From a virus, in the IMG/VR virus record IMGVR_UViG_3300047548_000930, positions 1-64,000 of that record: a stretch of DNA of 64,000 nt; one strand, written 5' to 3'. The position numbers and the translations under genes were made by a program. The notes under the pieces are model-generated. The model ran no database searches. It was not told the origin of the DNA and saw only the letters and a list, made by a program, of their open reading frames with translations. Positions 1 to 8,466 of the stretch are shown piece by piece. Each line of letters opens with the position of its first letter. Positions within the stretch are counted from its first letter, which is position 1.

Positions 1-45
1 TTTTGCCCCGGCACTATAATTACTTCCATTTACGTAAAGTATCAT
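1..45 (-). CDS. 5' end of a gene leaving the window (possible SGNH-hydrolase-like protein)
   Basis: Fifteen codons are visible (MILYVNGSNYSAGAK) before the window ends. The ATG overlaps the stop of the upstream gene in an ATGA junction, as is usual in this genome. The N-GS-x-SAGA pattern resembles the start of phage SGNH/GDSL-like proteins (Gly-Asp-Ser region), but with so few residues this is only a suggestion. Confidence 0.45.
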   Translation of the reverse strand, partial: MILYVNGSNYSAGAK

Positions 46-476
46 GAAACTTCTGTTCGTCCATCTTCGCCAGTCTTACGATTGATATAGCGTACATTAT
101 CTGGAGGACTCTTTTGTGCTACTTCCTGTTCGTATGCTTCTGCAAGTACATTTCGACATACAGATCTAAACCACATATCTACAACATCTTCGTCTGTTTT
201 GCCTGGATAACCAGCAGCACGAAGTTCCTTAATGAAAGCATCGTTCCAGTCTAATTCAAAGCTACCATTGCCCACGTTTTTTTTATCTAGATCAACAGAA
301 AGTACGCTAACATATGGTTCACCTTTTTCAGTAGCAATTTCTTTTGGAGTTTTTTCTACCTTTGGCTTACGTGGTTTTTTAGGCTTAGTTTCTTTTTGAA
401 GTTGTTTAACTTTTTCTTCCTCGGCAAGTGTATCACCGAGCTTGAAGTTATCTACTATCTTTTTCCACAATGACAT
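42..476 (-). CDS. conserved phage hypothetical protein, 144 aa
   Basis: A soluble 144-residue protein. Residues about 20-50 are rich in Lys, Pro and Glu and look disordered; the C-terminal two thirds look folded and contain Trp and Cys residues. I do not recognise a catalytic motif. It is the second-last gene of a tightly packed minus-strand run: it starts one base before the stop of the 477-716 gene and overlaps the next gene by 4 bases, so the genes are probably translated together. Confidence 0.75.
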   Translation of the reverse strand: MSLWKKIVDNFKLGDTLAEEEKVKQLQKETKPKKPRKPKVEKTPKEIATEKGEPYVSVLSVDLDKKNVGNGSFELDWNDAFIKELRAAGYPGKTDEDVVDMWFRSVCRNVLAEAYEQEVAQKSPPDNVRYINRKTGEDGRTEVS

Positions 477-716
477 TTAATCTTCTTTCAGTTTGAATAA
501 TGAAGTATCAATTTTACGTACTTCGCTTGCAGGGCCTAGACTTACGGGAGTTCTAAAAGCTCGTGTATTGACTTTTTCTTTTCGAATCTTTTCACTATTT
601 TGATTGCGTTTTTCAATAACATCTGGACTAGAAATAATTTTGTTAACTGCTGCTTTTCTTTTACGTTCTAGTTTTCTTTGTTTCTTAAGCTTTAGTCGTT
701 CAGACTTGCGTGACAT
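477..716 (-). CDS. small very basic protein, 79 aa
   Basis: Residues 1-25 are almost entirely Lys, Arg, Glu and Leu, which suggests a charged helix that may bind nucleic acid. The rest is hydrophilic without a recognised domain. It directly abuts the next gene. Function unknown. Confidence 0.7.
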   Translation of the reverse strand: MSRKSERLKLKKQRKLERKRKAAVNKIISSPDVIEKRNQNSEKIRKEKVNTRAFRTPVSLGPASEVRKIDTSLFKLKED

Positions 717-717
717 A

Positions 718-912
718 TTAGTTCCTTTCGTAGGCGTACTTTAACGCAACTATCGTAGCAACACCTGAGTCTTTAAAATTGAAAACTATTTCAGTGTTAT
801 TTGAAAACGGTTTCATATACCAAGTGTAATCACCTGGCCAATCTATATCGTATTCAGTTTGCAACCAGTGTGTTATCTCAATAGCTTTTTTGTATCCGCC
901 CTTTATAATCAT
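718..912 (-). CDS. small protein with aromatic/acidic C-terminal motif, 64 aa
   Basis: The start is placed at the second ATG (912), whose ATGA overlaps the stop of the homing endonuclease gene; an ATG at 921 is also possible. The C-terminus (FNFKDSGVATIVALKYAY) fits a pattern shared by about ten small proteins of this window: a beta-strand-like segment, an acidic pair, then A-x-x-x-x-L-[KR]-[WYF]. No known function; see the finding on this family. Confidence 0.65.
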   Translation of the reverse strand: MIIKGGYKKAIEITHWLQTEYDIDWPGDYTWYMKPFSNNTEIVFNFKDSGVATIVALKYAYERN

Positions 913-1658
913 GTTCCCCACTTTGTTACTAATTTATATCCTGCTTTAGTAATCTTGTTCTCATAAAAAAGGGTTTTTTGATACAGATCTTTCATTGGCA
1001 ATTTAACAATTGGATGAATCATTTCAGGATCAAACGTTTCAGGGCAACCATGCCAAAATTTTCCGTGATACAGATAAACAGTTTTTGTATCGGGATCATA
1101 CCCATCAACTTTATATTTTACATCCTCGAGCCATACTTGTCTTTCTTTAATTCCTAAAGAATCTAACCATTCTGTTTCTTTTTTAGAAACAAAACTTCCA
1201 CTTTTTTGACTTTCCCATGCTAATTTTTGAGCTTTTTCAAGTTGCAACAGAGTTCGGAGATTGTTGCAGTCAGGACAAAGACCAATTTTTCCTGCCACAT
1301 AACTGGAATAATATGTACCATGAATAGTGCATCGAATATTGTATATTTTTTTATATTTTCCTTCTTCAATGTAACATTCACTTACGTCAATATTCTCCCT
1401 AGTTTTTAACGCTTTGTCTTTAACTTGATCTAAAGTAAGTGTGCGTTTCTCCCACATAGCACCAGAGTTATAATACCCTTTTCGACAACAATGTTTCATA
1501 GTTAACAATTGCCAAGGTAAAGAACTATGTTCACCATGTTCACATTGGTACTTTATTTTAGTATCTGTGTTAATATATTGCTCAAGTAGTTTAATAGTGG
1601 GGTGCCTATCCGCTATTTCTTTTTCAAATTGATCGTGTGATTTTTTGTTTTTCCGCAT
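909..1658 (-). CDS. homing endonuclease, Vsr/PD-(D/E)xK-like
   Basis: A 249-residue free-standing endonuclease. The C-terminal half holds KVDGYDPDTKTVY followed by HGKFWHGCP, the pattern of the Vsr-like homing endonuclease family of phages. The N-terminal half has two Cys/His clusters (C-EHG..CC and C-x-IHG...C-x2-C) typical of small zinc-binding DNA-recognition modules. The start at 1658 follows GGGGA by 8 bases; an upstream ATG (1682) lies in the hairpin and is less likely. It sits between queE and a small gene and overlaps the latter by 4 bases. Its leader holds a hairpin and a late promoter. Confidence 0.8.
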   Translation of the reverse strand: MRKNKKSHDQFEKEIADRHPTIKLLEQYINTDTKIKYQCEHGEHSSLPWQLLTMKHCCRKGYYNSGAMWEKRTLTLDQVKDKALKTRENIDVSECYIEEGKYKKIYNIRCTIHGTYYSSYVAGKIGLCPDCNNLRTLLQLEKAQKLAWESQKSGSFVSKKETEWLDSLGIKERQVWLEDVKYKVDGYDPDTKTVYLYHGKFWHGCPETFDPEMIHPIVKLPMKDLYQKTLFYENKITKAGYKLVTKWGT

Positions 1659-1666
1659 TATTGTTC

Positions 1667-1700
1667 CCCAAGTATTTAGCAAAAAACTAAAATACTTGGG
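1667..1700 (-). promoter_or_regulatory. late promoter inside a hairpin before the homing endonuclease gene
   Basis: Arms 1667-1679 and 1687-1700 pair over 13 bases with one bulged base. The downstream arm on the minus strand contains CTAAATAC (1672-1679), a T4-type late promoter octamer, and runs into the GGGG ribosome binding site. Transcripts reading in from queE would hide the binding site in the hairpin; transcripts from the late promoter would lack the first arm and be free. This is the logic known for T4 I-TevI and MobE. It could also act as a weak terminator behind queE. Confidence 0.6.
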
Positions 1701-1707
1701 ATTTTAT

Positions 1708-2562
1708 CTATGTACCCCAGGCATTTTTGAACAAAGGTACCTGAATACGTGGGCTAAAGCGTAGTCCATTATCCCTACAAAAGTCTGCTACTTGGCGTTC
1801 ATTGAGTTCATATACATGATTAACACCGCCAACAGGCATAAGATACACAGGAATGTTAATACCGGCATCTTCATATTCCTTTTTTGCTTTCATTGCATCT
1901 TCAACATCCTGCTGTGTACTAACAACGAACTTGAAGTAGCTACGATGATCCTTAATGTTAACGTAACTTTTTACGACATCTGGAAGAATTGCCTCTTCCC
2001 ACTTTTCACCGCTGCATGGTAATTTAGCACTAATTGAAAACGTAACTTCGAGCCCAGGCCACAAAGCTTTACTGTTTAAGAAACCCCACAGATCTCCACT
2101 TAGTGGTTGTGTGCCATTTGTTTCAAATGTTAGATGTGTTAGTCCAATATCCATACATGCTGCAATAAGCTCTGGATAACTGCGTTGCCAACCAAGCAGT
2201 GGTTCACCACCAGTAATGATTAAGTGTTTGTCTCGTCCGAACGTTCCCCCCGGGAGGAGGTTCTTAATTTGTGCGACAATGTCGCTAACTTCCATAAGAG
2301 GACTGAGATGCTTAAATTTAGGATCCCAACTGGCATAGCTATCACAACCGGTTGATACAAGAGGCAGATCACGGTAATCGCTGTAAGCATTAGGATCAAT
2401 ATTACTGCGCTCATTCGATACTTCTCCTCGAACCATACCGAATCCACTGCAAGTAAAATTACAGCCAAAAGTCCTAAGAAAAATGGAAGGTACTCCCACA
2501 TATTGTCCCTCTCCTTGTAAACTATAAAATAATTCTGCTACTTTAATTTTGCTCATCATCAA
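1708..2562 (-). CDS. queE: 7-carboxy-7-deazaguanine synthase QueE (radical SAM)
   Basis: Makes 7-carboxy-7-deazaguanine (CDG) from 6-carboxytetrahydropterin by a radical SAM ring contraction. Visible are the N-terminal FYSLQGEGQ motif, the first cysteines of the cluster loop (CNFTC) followed by an insertion before a third (TGCDSY), and ITGGEPLL for SAM binding. The inserted, spread-out cysteine motif is seen in other phage QueE proteins. 284 residues, slightly longer than bacterial QueE. MMM at the start leaves three possible ATGs. The gene overlaps the AbrB-like gene and lies close to queD and folE. queC, the next step, is not in the window. Confidence 0.93.
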   Translation of the reverse strand: MMMSKIKVAELFYSLQGEGQYVGVPSIFLRTFGCNFTCSGFGMVRGEVSNERSNIDPNAYSDYRDLPLVSTGCDSYASWDPKFKHLSPLMEVSDIVAQIKNLLPGGTFGRDKHLIITGGEPLLGWQRSYPELIAACMDIGLTHLTFETNGTQPLSGDLWGFLNSKALWPGLEVTFSISAKLPCSGEKWEEAILPDVVKSYVNIKDHRSYFKFVVSTQQDVEDAMKAKKEYEDAGINIPVYLMPVGGVNHVYELNERQVADFCRDNGLRFSPRIQVPLFKNAWGT

Positions 2563-2743
2563 CCTTTGTTGTTAAGAGCCACTTACCATCTTCTTCGGTC
2601 CAAATAATTGTATCACCAACGTCCCAACCCATTTGATTAAGAGCATCAGGAGGAAGCTCAATGTATAATTCATCAGTTCCCTCCCTGCTTTTAACTTCAA
2701 TGATCCAGCGATTGGCCCCTAAATCTTTTGGATAGTTATTCAT
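2543..2743 (-). CDS. AbrB/MazE-like swapped-hairpin protein, 66 aa
   Basis: ELYIELPPDALNQMGWDVGDTIIW has the hydrophobic pattern and GWDVGD turn of the SpoVT/AbrB DNA-binding fold. Such a short protein may be an autorepressor or antitoxin-like regulator. No toxin gene lies beside it. The start at 2743 overlaps the stop of the upstream membrane protein by 8 bases; an upstream in-frame ATG at 2755 gives four more residues. Confidence 0.65.
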   Translation of the reverse strand: MNNYPKDLGANRWIIEVKSREGTDELYIELPPDALNQMGWDVGDTIIWTEEDGKWLLTTKVDDEQN

Positions 2744-2933
2744 TTGTTGCAACATCTGTTTTTAAACATAGTCCAATTCCATTACCATGCACAATTATAC
2801 CACCAAGACGTTCGCACTCTGTTTTATACCAATTTACTTTTGTTGCAAATTGAAAAGATAAAGCAGTTGTAATAACAATCAAAGCAATGATGCCAACAGT
2901 GTATATGTTAATTAAAACAAATCTTCGTTCCAC
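2736..2933 (-). CDS. single-pass membrane protein, 65 aa
   Basis: Residues 6-30 form one hydrophobic membrane segment, followed by a short domain with two Cys residues (C-ERLGG...GLC) that could form a disulphide if outside the cytoplasm. The gene overlaps the queD stop by 22 bases. Function unknown. Confidence 0.6.
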   Translation of the reverse strand: MERRFVLINIYTVGIIALIVITTALSFQFATKVNWYKTECERLGGIIVHGNGIGLCLKTDVATNE

Positions 2934-3412
2934 TCACGATGTCCTTCTCTGTATGCCATGTTGGCTACTGTTTCACGAACCTCAACACGATAACACCACA
3001 ATCTTGATGCTTCGCTTGGTCCCCACATATCAGGAATATACACGCCATTTACATATTTGTAAAGCATGTCGGCTAAGCTTTCGCAACCTAGCTTTGGTAA
3101 AATAGTTAGTTTGGCTAATTTCTTTTCTTGTAGCATCTTAAATGTCTCAAGTTCTGGATCATCCTCTGCTACAAGTAATGTATGATCAAACTGATCTTCG
3201 AGCATTTTCTTAAGCTCTTTAAGCCCACCATAATCAGCAGCCCAATTGCGAACGTCTAAATCATTAGTGCCAAAGTAAAACTTTATTGAGAAGCTATAAC
3301 CATGAATTAGGTTACAGTGTGAATCTGCACGCCATTGCCTATATGCACAAGGGAATGCATTAATATATTCTTTAGTTGAAGTATATTTGTAAGATACGGG
3401 TGTATTTGCCAT
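2912..3412 (-). CDS. queD: 6-carboxy-5,6,7,8-tetrahydropterin synthase QueD
   Basis: Converts dihydroneopterin triphosphate, the FolE product, to 6-carboxytetrahydropterin in 7-deazaguanine synthesis. The T-fold motifs are present in phage form: HCNLIHGYSF for the zinc/active site region (canonical HGH reads HGY here), then DYGGLKELKKML and FDHTLL, then CESLAD for substrate binding. 166 residues. It belongs with queE (0.35 kb downstream) and folE (2.1 kb upstream) to one minus-strand block. Confidence 0.9.
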   Translation of the reverse strand: MANTPVSYKYTSTKEYINAFPCAYRQWRADSHCNLIHGYSFSIKFYFGTNDLDVRNWAADYGGLKELKKMLEDQFDHTLLVAEDDPELETFKMLQEKKLAKLTILPKLGCESLADMLYKYVNGVYIPDMWGPSEASRLWCYRVEVRETVANMAYREGHREWNEDLF

Positions 3413-3509
3413 AATCAGTCTTTCCTATCTATGACACGCAGAGTTCTTTTAGAGGGGTGAGTGTCAAGGCCTCTTATAGCTGTATATTAAGCTAACTTAA
3501 CATTAGCTA

Positions 3510-3884
3510 TCAATATTTATTTTTTCTGCTATAATATGCTTTAGTTCCGTTGGAATGAACTTCCCTACATAGATCAGTTTTTGTAAATTCAAGCGCAAAA
3601 CGTGTTTCATCTGCTTCTTCCATAAAAACAAAAAAGCACGTTTTGCCATCTGGGGCAACTAAGTCTCCCCAATTGTTAATTGCAGCATTCTTATCTGGTG
3701 CCAATAGTCCGTTCCAAACAAATACTTGCCCAGAACAGTTTTCATCTACCCACTTTCGTATACGCATACGATTTACCCAAGGTATTGAGCACTCGTAAAA
3801 TCTAAAATCATCAACATTAATTAACCATGTTAATTCATCATAGTCACTAATGTAGCGTAGGTTCTTATTAAGTCTTAAATCCAT
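3510..3884 (-). CDS. hypothetical protein, 124 aa, W/F-rich
   Basis: No recognised domain. The stretch FFVFMEEADETRFALEF at about residues 87-103 fits the acidic-A-x-x-F-A-L-x-[FW] pattern of the small protein family found elsewhere in the window, here followed by about 20 extra residues. The upstream small membrane protein gene overlaps its start. The 97 bases downstream, before queD, hold no gene. Confidence 0.6.
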   Translation of the reverse strand: MDLRLNKNLRYISDYDELTWLINVDDFRFYECSIPWVNRMRIRKWVDENCSGQVFVWNGLLAPDKNAAINNWGDLVAPDGKTCFFVFMEEADETRFALEFTKTDLCREVHSNGTKAYYSRKNKY

Positions 3885-4081
3885 TCCTCAGCGATGCCCA
3901 AAATTTCTGCTAGACCTAAACCAATTGCAAGCATCAATACTGCTGGTGATCCACCTTCAATATGTCCAAGAACAATAAGTGTTATAATACAAGACAAACA
4001 AGATGCAATTCGTATACCGCTTTTGATAAAACTAATCTTTTGATGCCAGTGCTTATACTTGTGTTCAAAATCATTCGACAA
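3875..4081 (-). CDS. small membrane protein, 68 aa
   Basis: Two hydrophobic segments (about residues 20-40 and 44-63) suggest a two-pass inner membrane protein. It overlaps both neighbours by about 10 bases. No similarity recognised. Confidence 0.6.
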   Translation of the reverse strand: MSNDFEHKYKHWHQKISFIKSGIRIASCLSCIITLIVLGHIEGGSPAVLMLAIGLGLAEILGIAEEWI

Positions 4082-4391
4082 TTGGGGGTTCTCCTTGTGT
4101 TAAGTTGTACATATTTAAGTAGTCCTCCCACGCCTTCTTTAATGCAGGATACTTCTCATGCAGTGCCCTTTGCTCATAACTCGTATACACTGTTGGTTGA
4201 GCTACTTCGGGAATTATTCCAAAACTGTTGTCATAAGATGTACCAGTGTCTACTGCCCATTCGTATGTGTCATCGCTTGTAATGTTAATGATATATTTGC
4301 TTAAGTCTATATCACTAACATTATATTCCTCTGTTACACTAATATCACCACTTAAGGTAATACTAACGTTCATGTTATCTTCTGGATCCAT
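4071..4391 (-). CDS. hypothetical protein with KYPALKKAWEDY motif, 106 aa
   Basis: The C-terminal part holds a predicted helix with KYPALKKAWEDYLNMY. The same [KN]-P-A-[LV]-K-x-[AS]-[YW]-E motif is seen in the products of 4766-5095 and 11839-12084, so the three are probably homologous. The N-terminal half is beta-like and acidic. GAGG five bases before the ATG supports this start. Confidence 0.65.
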   Translation of the reverse strand: MDPEDNMNVSITLSGDISVTEEYNVSDIDLSKYIINITSDDTYEWAVDTGTSYDNSFGIIPEVAQPTVYTSYEQRALHEKYPALKKAWEDYLNMYNLTQGEPPIVE

Positions 4392-4392
4392 A

Positions 4393-4776
4393 TTAACCTC
4401 GCAACATTAGCTGCACTAAGATATCATTTATCCTAACACCCATATCTTCGCTGTCAGATACCATAAACAATTCGTGTGCTGGACGATATGAGCTAGAATG
4501 TACTGGGCCATCTTCATTCTTCCAAGCTTCTACAATGTGTCCACCATTTGCACGATGCAAACGAATATTCCAACCTTCAAAGCTTTTGTTAAACCCATTA
4601 GGTCCTTGTGTAGATGGTATTGGTTCTGAAACTACTATATTTTCATCTTCTTTTAGATAATCGCGTAGCCACTGCTTAAATGAACGACGCTTTTGTTTTA
4701 CATCTTCCTGTGACCATGAAGGAGCACTTGAACCAATTCCAGCACCTTTACGATATTTGTTTACTTTATATCCCAT
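4393..4776 (-). CDS. conserved hypothetical protein, 127 aa
   Basis: A basic N-terminal region (KYRKGAGIG...RRSFKQWLRDYL) is followed by a more hydrophobic C-terminal part. No catalytic motif is recognised. It lies between two genes of the PALKxAYE family and overlaps the upstream one by 11 bases, so it is probably co-expressed with them. Confidence 0.65.
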   Translation of the reverse strand: MGYKVNKYRKGAGIGSSAPSWSQEDVKQKRRSFKQWLRDYLKEDENIVVSEPIPSTQGPNGFNKSFEGWNIRLHRANGGHIVEAWKNEDGPVHSSSYRPAHELFMVSDSEDMGVRINDILVQLMLRG

Positions 4777-5095
4777 CGTTGTTCTCCCAATCGTGTTTTA
4801 CCATAGCTTCTACAATTTTATAATTCTCATAAGCTTCTTTAAGTGCAGGATACTTATCAATCATGTCAAATGCAGGTTGAATAAGACATAGTCTTTCCAT
4901 TATTGTATCAAACATTTCACCTACATGAATATCTGGTTTACCTTCACGGCGAAGAATTATATCGTTACTATAAGCGTTAGTATTAGCATAAATGCTTGAT
5001 GTTGTGTAATACGATGGAGAAGTTGCCCAATAATTTGAACCTGTTGCTCCAATTGTGTAAGAACTACTGTTAAGTGTTACGTTTCCTGTTGCCAT
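4766..5095 (-). CDS. hypothetical protein with KYPALKEAYENY motif, 109 aa
   Basis: The first 50 residues are Thr/Ser/Asn/Tyr-rich and look beta-structured or disordered. The C-terminal half is helical and carries KYPALKEAYENY, shared with the 4071-4391 and 11839-12084 products. Its ATG overlaps the stop of the upstream gene by one base. Function unknown. Confidence 0.65.
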   Translation of the reverse strand: MATGNVTLNSSSYTIGATGSNYWATSPSYYTTSSIYANTNAYSNDIILRREGKPDIHVGEMFDTIMERLCLIQPAFDMIDKYPALKEAYENYKIVEAMVKHDWENNDGI

Positions 5096-5529
5096 TATGA
5101 TTCCTTATTGTTCTTAGCTATAAGCATTTCTCGAATGCTATTTTGAACATGTTCAGGAACTTGCACTTCACCGTTAAATTTAAATTTTTCTGCATGTGTA
5201 TCATAGTTTTTACGGTAAATGCGATCTACTTCAGTTCGAATGTATTCGTTTTTTGCTAACTTTTCTACACACTCATTTAATTTAAATTGTTCGTGTTCAA
5301 CAATAACATCGGGCATTCCTAGTTCTTTTATTTTTTTAACTCGTTGAAGTCGCCACTCAATTCTTTCTTCAAGTTCTTTTTTTGTAAGTTTTGGTTCTTT
5401 TGTAAATCTTGCCATATGAGAGTTCCATTGTTTTGTTCTCTCTTCATCGAGTCGTTGTTGTTCTGCTTCGTATGAAGCTTGATCTATATGAAACCAATAA
5501 TAGTCTGCATCCATATTCGGTATTAACAT
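5095..5529 (-). CDS. conserved hypothetical protein, charged helical, 144 aa
   Basis: Residues 15-80 are mostly charged helix (many Glu, Lys, Arg), possibly coiled coil. No recognised motif. It is translationally coupled to folE: start and stop share one base at 5529. Confidence 0.65.
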   Translation of the reverse strand: MLIPNMDADYYWFHIDQASYEAEQQRLDEERTKQWNSHMARFTKEPKLTKKELEERIEWRLQRVKKIKELGMPDVIVEHEQFKLNECVEKLAKNEYIRTEVDRIYRKNYDTHAEKFKFNGEVQVPEHVQNSIREMLIAKNNKES

Positions 5530-6203
5530 TAACCATGTCCTTTCATGCTTAAGCAGATATCGTAGAATTCCTTTTTAAGCGGAGCATGTGTGTCGAATGC
5601 ACCAAGCATAATTGCGGTTGTCATATCGCTTTCGTGCTCGCGTACACCACGCATTGTCATGCAGTGATGCTCTGCTTTAACAAGCACTGCGATGTTTTCA
5701 GTCTTTGCATACTTCTTTAGTGCTTCTGCAATTTGTGTTGTCATTTCCTCTTGAATCTGAGGACGTTCGCAAATGTGATGCACAATACGATTGAACTTAC
5801 TAAGGCCAATTACTTCATCTTCTGGTACAATACCAACCCAACACTTACCGACAATGTTTTGGAAGTGATGAGCGCAAGTGCTGCGTACACTAATTGGTCC
5901 GGTAGTATACAAACTCTTATATCCCATGTTTGGGAATGCTGTTACTTTTGGTACTGGACGATAACGACCACTAAATGTTTCAAGAATAAACATCTTAGCA
6001 ACGCGGCGTGCAGTGTCTTGTGTATTGTGATCGTGCTCGGTATCAATTACTAGAGACTGTAGCACACCTTGGAACTCGGCAGCAACTTCATCTACAAGTG
6101 CATCAAGTTCACCTTCTTGAATATATTGAGCAATGTTATCATTGCTATGAAATCTATCACCTGCTGCTAAAATGCGCTGGCGAATTTGCTCTGAAACTTT
6201 CAT
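5529..6203 (-). CDS. folE: GTP cyclohydrolase I
   Basis: Opens and rearranges GTP to dihydroneopterin triphosphate, the entry step to 7-deazaguanine. The zinc ligands are visible in STCAHHF (about residue 110) and EHHCMTMRGV (about 180), with ISVRSTCAHH and IGLSKFNRIV typical of the family. 224 residues, normal bacterial length. With queD and queE it gives three of the four steps from GTP to preQ0. In a phage that also has dpdA the product is probably used for DNA. Confidence 0.95.
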   Translation of the reverse strand: MKVSEQIRQRILAAGDRFHSNDNIAQYIQEGELDALVDEVAAEFQGVLQSLVIDTEHDHNTQDTARRVAKMFILETFSGRYRPVPKVTAFPNMGYKSLYTTGPISVRSTCAHHFQNIVGKCWVGIVPEDEVIGLSKFNRIVHHICERPQIQEEMTTQIAEALKKYAKTENIAVLVKAEHHCMTMRGVREHESDMTTAIMLGAFDTHAPLKKEFYDICLSMKGHG

Positions 6204-6250
6204 CTAAAACTCCTATTGTTTAGTGTAGCAAAAAACTACGATAAATTAAA

Positions 6251-7111
6251 TTAATTCTTTAGCTCGTAGCAGTACTGATCCCAGCACATATCTTCGAGTG
6301 TCTTTTCAAGTTTAACTAAACTGCTTAAGTTATTAACGATTGCGCTTACTGCATCACCTTCACGTGGCGAACCAACTTTGTACATAAGTTTAATGTTAGT
6401 AACTTTCTCCATTGCACGGATAACATCAAGTACTGAGTATCCTTTTGCACTACCAATACATTCATATGGTGTATTTTGTGGTCCAGCTTCGATAGCTGTA
6501 ACGATAGCATTAGCAACATCTAACACATGAACATAATCACGTATGCAAGTGCCATCGCGAGTTGGATAATTAGTTCCGTTAATTACAAAGTCGCGCTTAC
6601 CAATAATTGCCTGTGCAACAGCTTTGATTAGATGTGGTGTTTTAGCTAACTGATGATTGATTCCATCAGTGCCAGACACATTAAAGAATCGAAAGATAGT
6701 GTAATTGCTGCTTTTCTCTTTAATAATATCTTCTGCTGCCATCTTGCTACGTGCATATGGACTTACCATGCTAAACACTGAGCTTGAACTTGCAAAGATA
6801 AAATGATCGTTTTCAATACGATCCAACACATTTGCAGTTCCCATTGCATTAACACGGTAGTAATCAGTTGGCTCACGTAAACTAACTGGAACACTACCTC
6901 TTGCAGCTAAATGTACAATGCAATCAAATGATCCACGCACGTAATGGGTAATATCCCATTCCCTGAAGTCATCAATATAGGGAGTAATGTTGTTATACTC
7001 GCCGTGAATATTGATATCCCAACCAGTTACATGGTATCCATGTTGCTTTAAAACTTTGCATACATGACTACCAATGTAACCAGTTGCACCTGTTACAAGT
7101 ATTTTCTTCAT
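6251..7111 (-). CDS. NAD-dependent epimerase/dehydratase (GalE-like extended SDR)
   Basis: Has the NAD-binding GATGYIGSH at residues 8-16 and the catalytic YxxxK (YARSK, about residue 122). 286 residues, short for GalE (about 335) but with family landmarks such as FRFFNVSG and RDYVHVLDVA. It probably interconverts a nucleotide sugar for the neighbouring glycosyltransferase. The ATG has no clear ribosome binding site, but CTAAATAA (7115-7122) lies only 3 bases upstream, so a late transcript would be leaderless. Confidence 0.88.
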   Translation of the reverse strand: MKKILVTGATGYIGSHVCKVLKQHGYHVTGWDINIHGEYNNITPYIDDFREWDITHYVRGSFDCIVHLAARGSVPVSLREPTDYYRVNAMGTANVLDRIENDHFIFASSSSVFSMVSPYARSKMAAEDIIKEKSSNYTIFRFFNVSGTDGINHQLAKTPHLIKAVAQAIIGKRDFVINGTNYPTRDGTCIRDYVHVLDVANAIVTAIEAGPQNTPYECIGSAKGYSVLDVIRAMEKVTNIKLMYKVGSPREGDAVSAIVNNLSSLVKLEKTLEDMCWDQYCYELKN

Positions 7112-7118
7112 GTTTTAT

Positions 7119-8183
7119 TTAGATTGCCATTGACTTTTTAATAGTCGAGTATAATTCTTTGCCGTTAAAGAACTTATCACCAGTTTGATTAGCCATTTCT
7201 TTAGACTTCTCATAAAGATCATTGCGTTCCATTGTGTTACGAATGAATTGCATTAGATAACCCTTATTGTCCTGATATGCTTTCCAACTTGTTACCCAAC
7301 GATTTGGATATTTTTCTTCCCACATCTCAGTATAGCTTAGTCGATCTGGTACCATTGGATATGTTCCAACTAATGCAGCTTCATATGCGCTAATACCAAG
7401 TGTCTCTTGCAAGTTAGCACTAAACATAACTTTGCTTTCAGCCATATGCTTATGGTATTCATCTTTAGACAAGTTATGTTCTTGTGCAATGAACCATTCA
7501 TATTCTGGCATACTTGCAGCAAGGTCTTTAAAGATTTCAACTTGCTTCTCTGGAGCAATGCGGTGAGGGAAGATGATCTTATTCTTCTTTTGCACAGTAT
7601 CATATGGCTGCATTACCTTTGGTAGATACTCCATAGGCCAACCAACAATATGACACTTAGGATCTACAGCATCCTCGAATGGAAAATCGAACAGTGTTTG
7701 TAAAAATATGTCTAAGTGGAATTGTGTCGCAAAAAAGTTATCATCATAGCAATCATACATACTACGCTCTGCGTTACGCACCCATGGTTTGTTACCAATA
7801 AGTCGTCCTAGAAAATCATGTGGATCATAGCTACCGGCATGCCATAGACCACCAATGCGAATTTTAACACCAAGCAGCTCAGCCATATACTTGAGCTGTA
7901 TTACAGTTGGGTTCCATGCATCGGTGTATAAGAAATAGTCGCCGTCCTTAATGTTGCCAAATGCAAACTCACGGCTAATCTCAATCATTTGTTGTGCTTT
8001 ATAGTTGTTAGTGCCAGCAAAGTTTAAAAACGCACCTGGTGTTGTTGCCATTGGAACATCACCACCTGAAATCTTTACAACATCCAACCCTGCTTCACGC
8101 ATTTGAATTGGTAAGTGTTCTTTCCATTGTTTTGTGTAACGTGTGTCAACTGCTTCAATGTCAACAATGTAAACTCTATTCAT
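7119..8183 (-). CDS. GT-B fold glycosyltransferase (GT4-like)
   Basis: Residues about 200-300 hold the GT-B donor-binding pattern: IIFPHRIAPEKQVEIFKDL, then ETLGISAYEAALVGTYPMVPD with the E-x7-E arrangement of GT4 enzymes. The acceptor is unknown; surface glycan, virion protein or a modified DNA base are all possible. The gene lies 7 bases upstream of the epimerase gene in the same direction, which suggests that one makes the sugar donor for the other. Confidence 0.8.
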   Translation of the reverse strand: MNRVYIVDIEAVDTRYTKQWKEHLPIQMREAGLDVVKISGGDVPMATTPGAFLNFAGTNNYKAQQMIEISREFAFGNIKDGDYFLYTDAWNPTVIQLKYMAELLGVKIRIGGLWHAGSYDPHDFLGRLIGNKPWVRNAERSMYDCYDDNFFATQFHLDIFLQTLFDFPFEDAVDPKCHIVGWPMEYLPKVMQPYDTVQKKNKIIFPHRIAPEKQVEIFKDLAASMPEYEWFIAQEHNLSKDEYHKHMAESKVMFSANLQETLGISAYEAALVGTYPMVPDRLSYTEMWEEKYPNRWVTSWKAYQDNKGYLMQFIRNTMERNDLYEKSKEMANQTGDKFFNGKELYSTIKKSMAI

Positions 8184-8466
8184 ATTGTTCTCTTAATCCT
8201 TCCCATCTTAATACAATCCAACTGGCATATTTTTCAGTTTGTGGACTTAGTTTTAATTTAACTGTATTACCATAGTAGTTAGGAACAATTTTAAAGTCTA
8301 CATTAATCGTAAACTCTGCTTCACGCATCAATTTTTTAATTTGTTGTAACGTAGTGTTTGGGTAAAACGTTTTTCCAAGTCGACATCTAAAAATAGGCAA
8401 CTCCAGCAGAAACCAATTGGTCTCCACTGGAGTATAATCTTCAATAATGTATTCTATTTCGTTCAA
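8176..8466 (-). CDS. hypothetical protein, about 96 aa
   Basis: No ATG fits well. I place the start at TTG 8466, which overlaps the transpeptidase stop in a TTGA junction; a TTG at 8514 would add 16 residues inside the neighbouring gene. The C-terminal SPQTEKYASWIVLRW recalls the x-L-R-W endings of the small protein family in this window. Function unknown. Confidence 0.5.
   Translation of the reverse strand: MNEIEYIIEDYTPVETNWFLLELPIFRCRLGKTFYPNTTLQQIKKLMREAEFTINVDFKIVPNYYGNTVKLKLSPQTEKYASWIVLRWEGLREQYE

Noticed and set aside
2220-2501. Frame with apparent membrane helices inside queE
   Set aside because: Same strand, other frame of a gene with clear radical SAM motifs; hydrophobic text is a frame artefact.
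3461-3478. TTGACA on the minus strand upstream of queD
   Set aside because: No -10 hexamer at 16-18 bases; not called a promoter.
6222-6240. GTAG-CAAAAAA-CTAC hairpin between folE and the epimerase gene
   Set aside because: Four-base stem, likely chance in AT-rich DNA.
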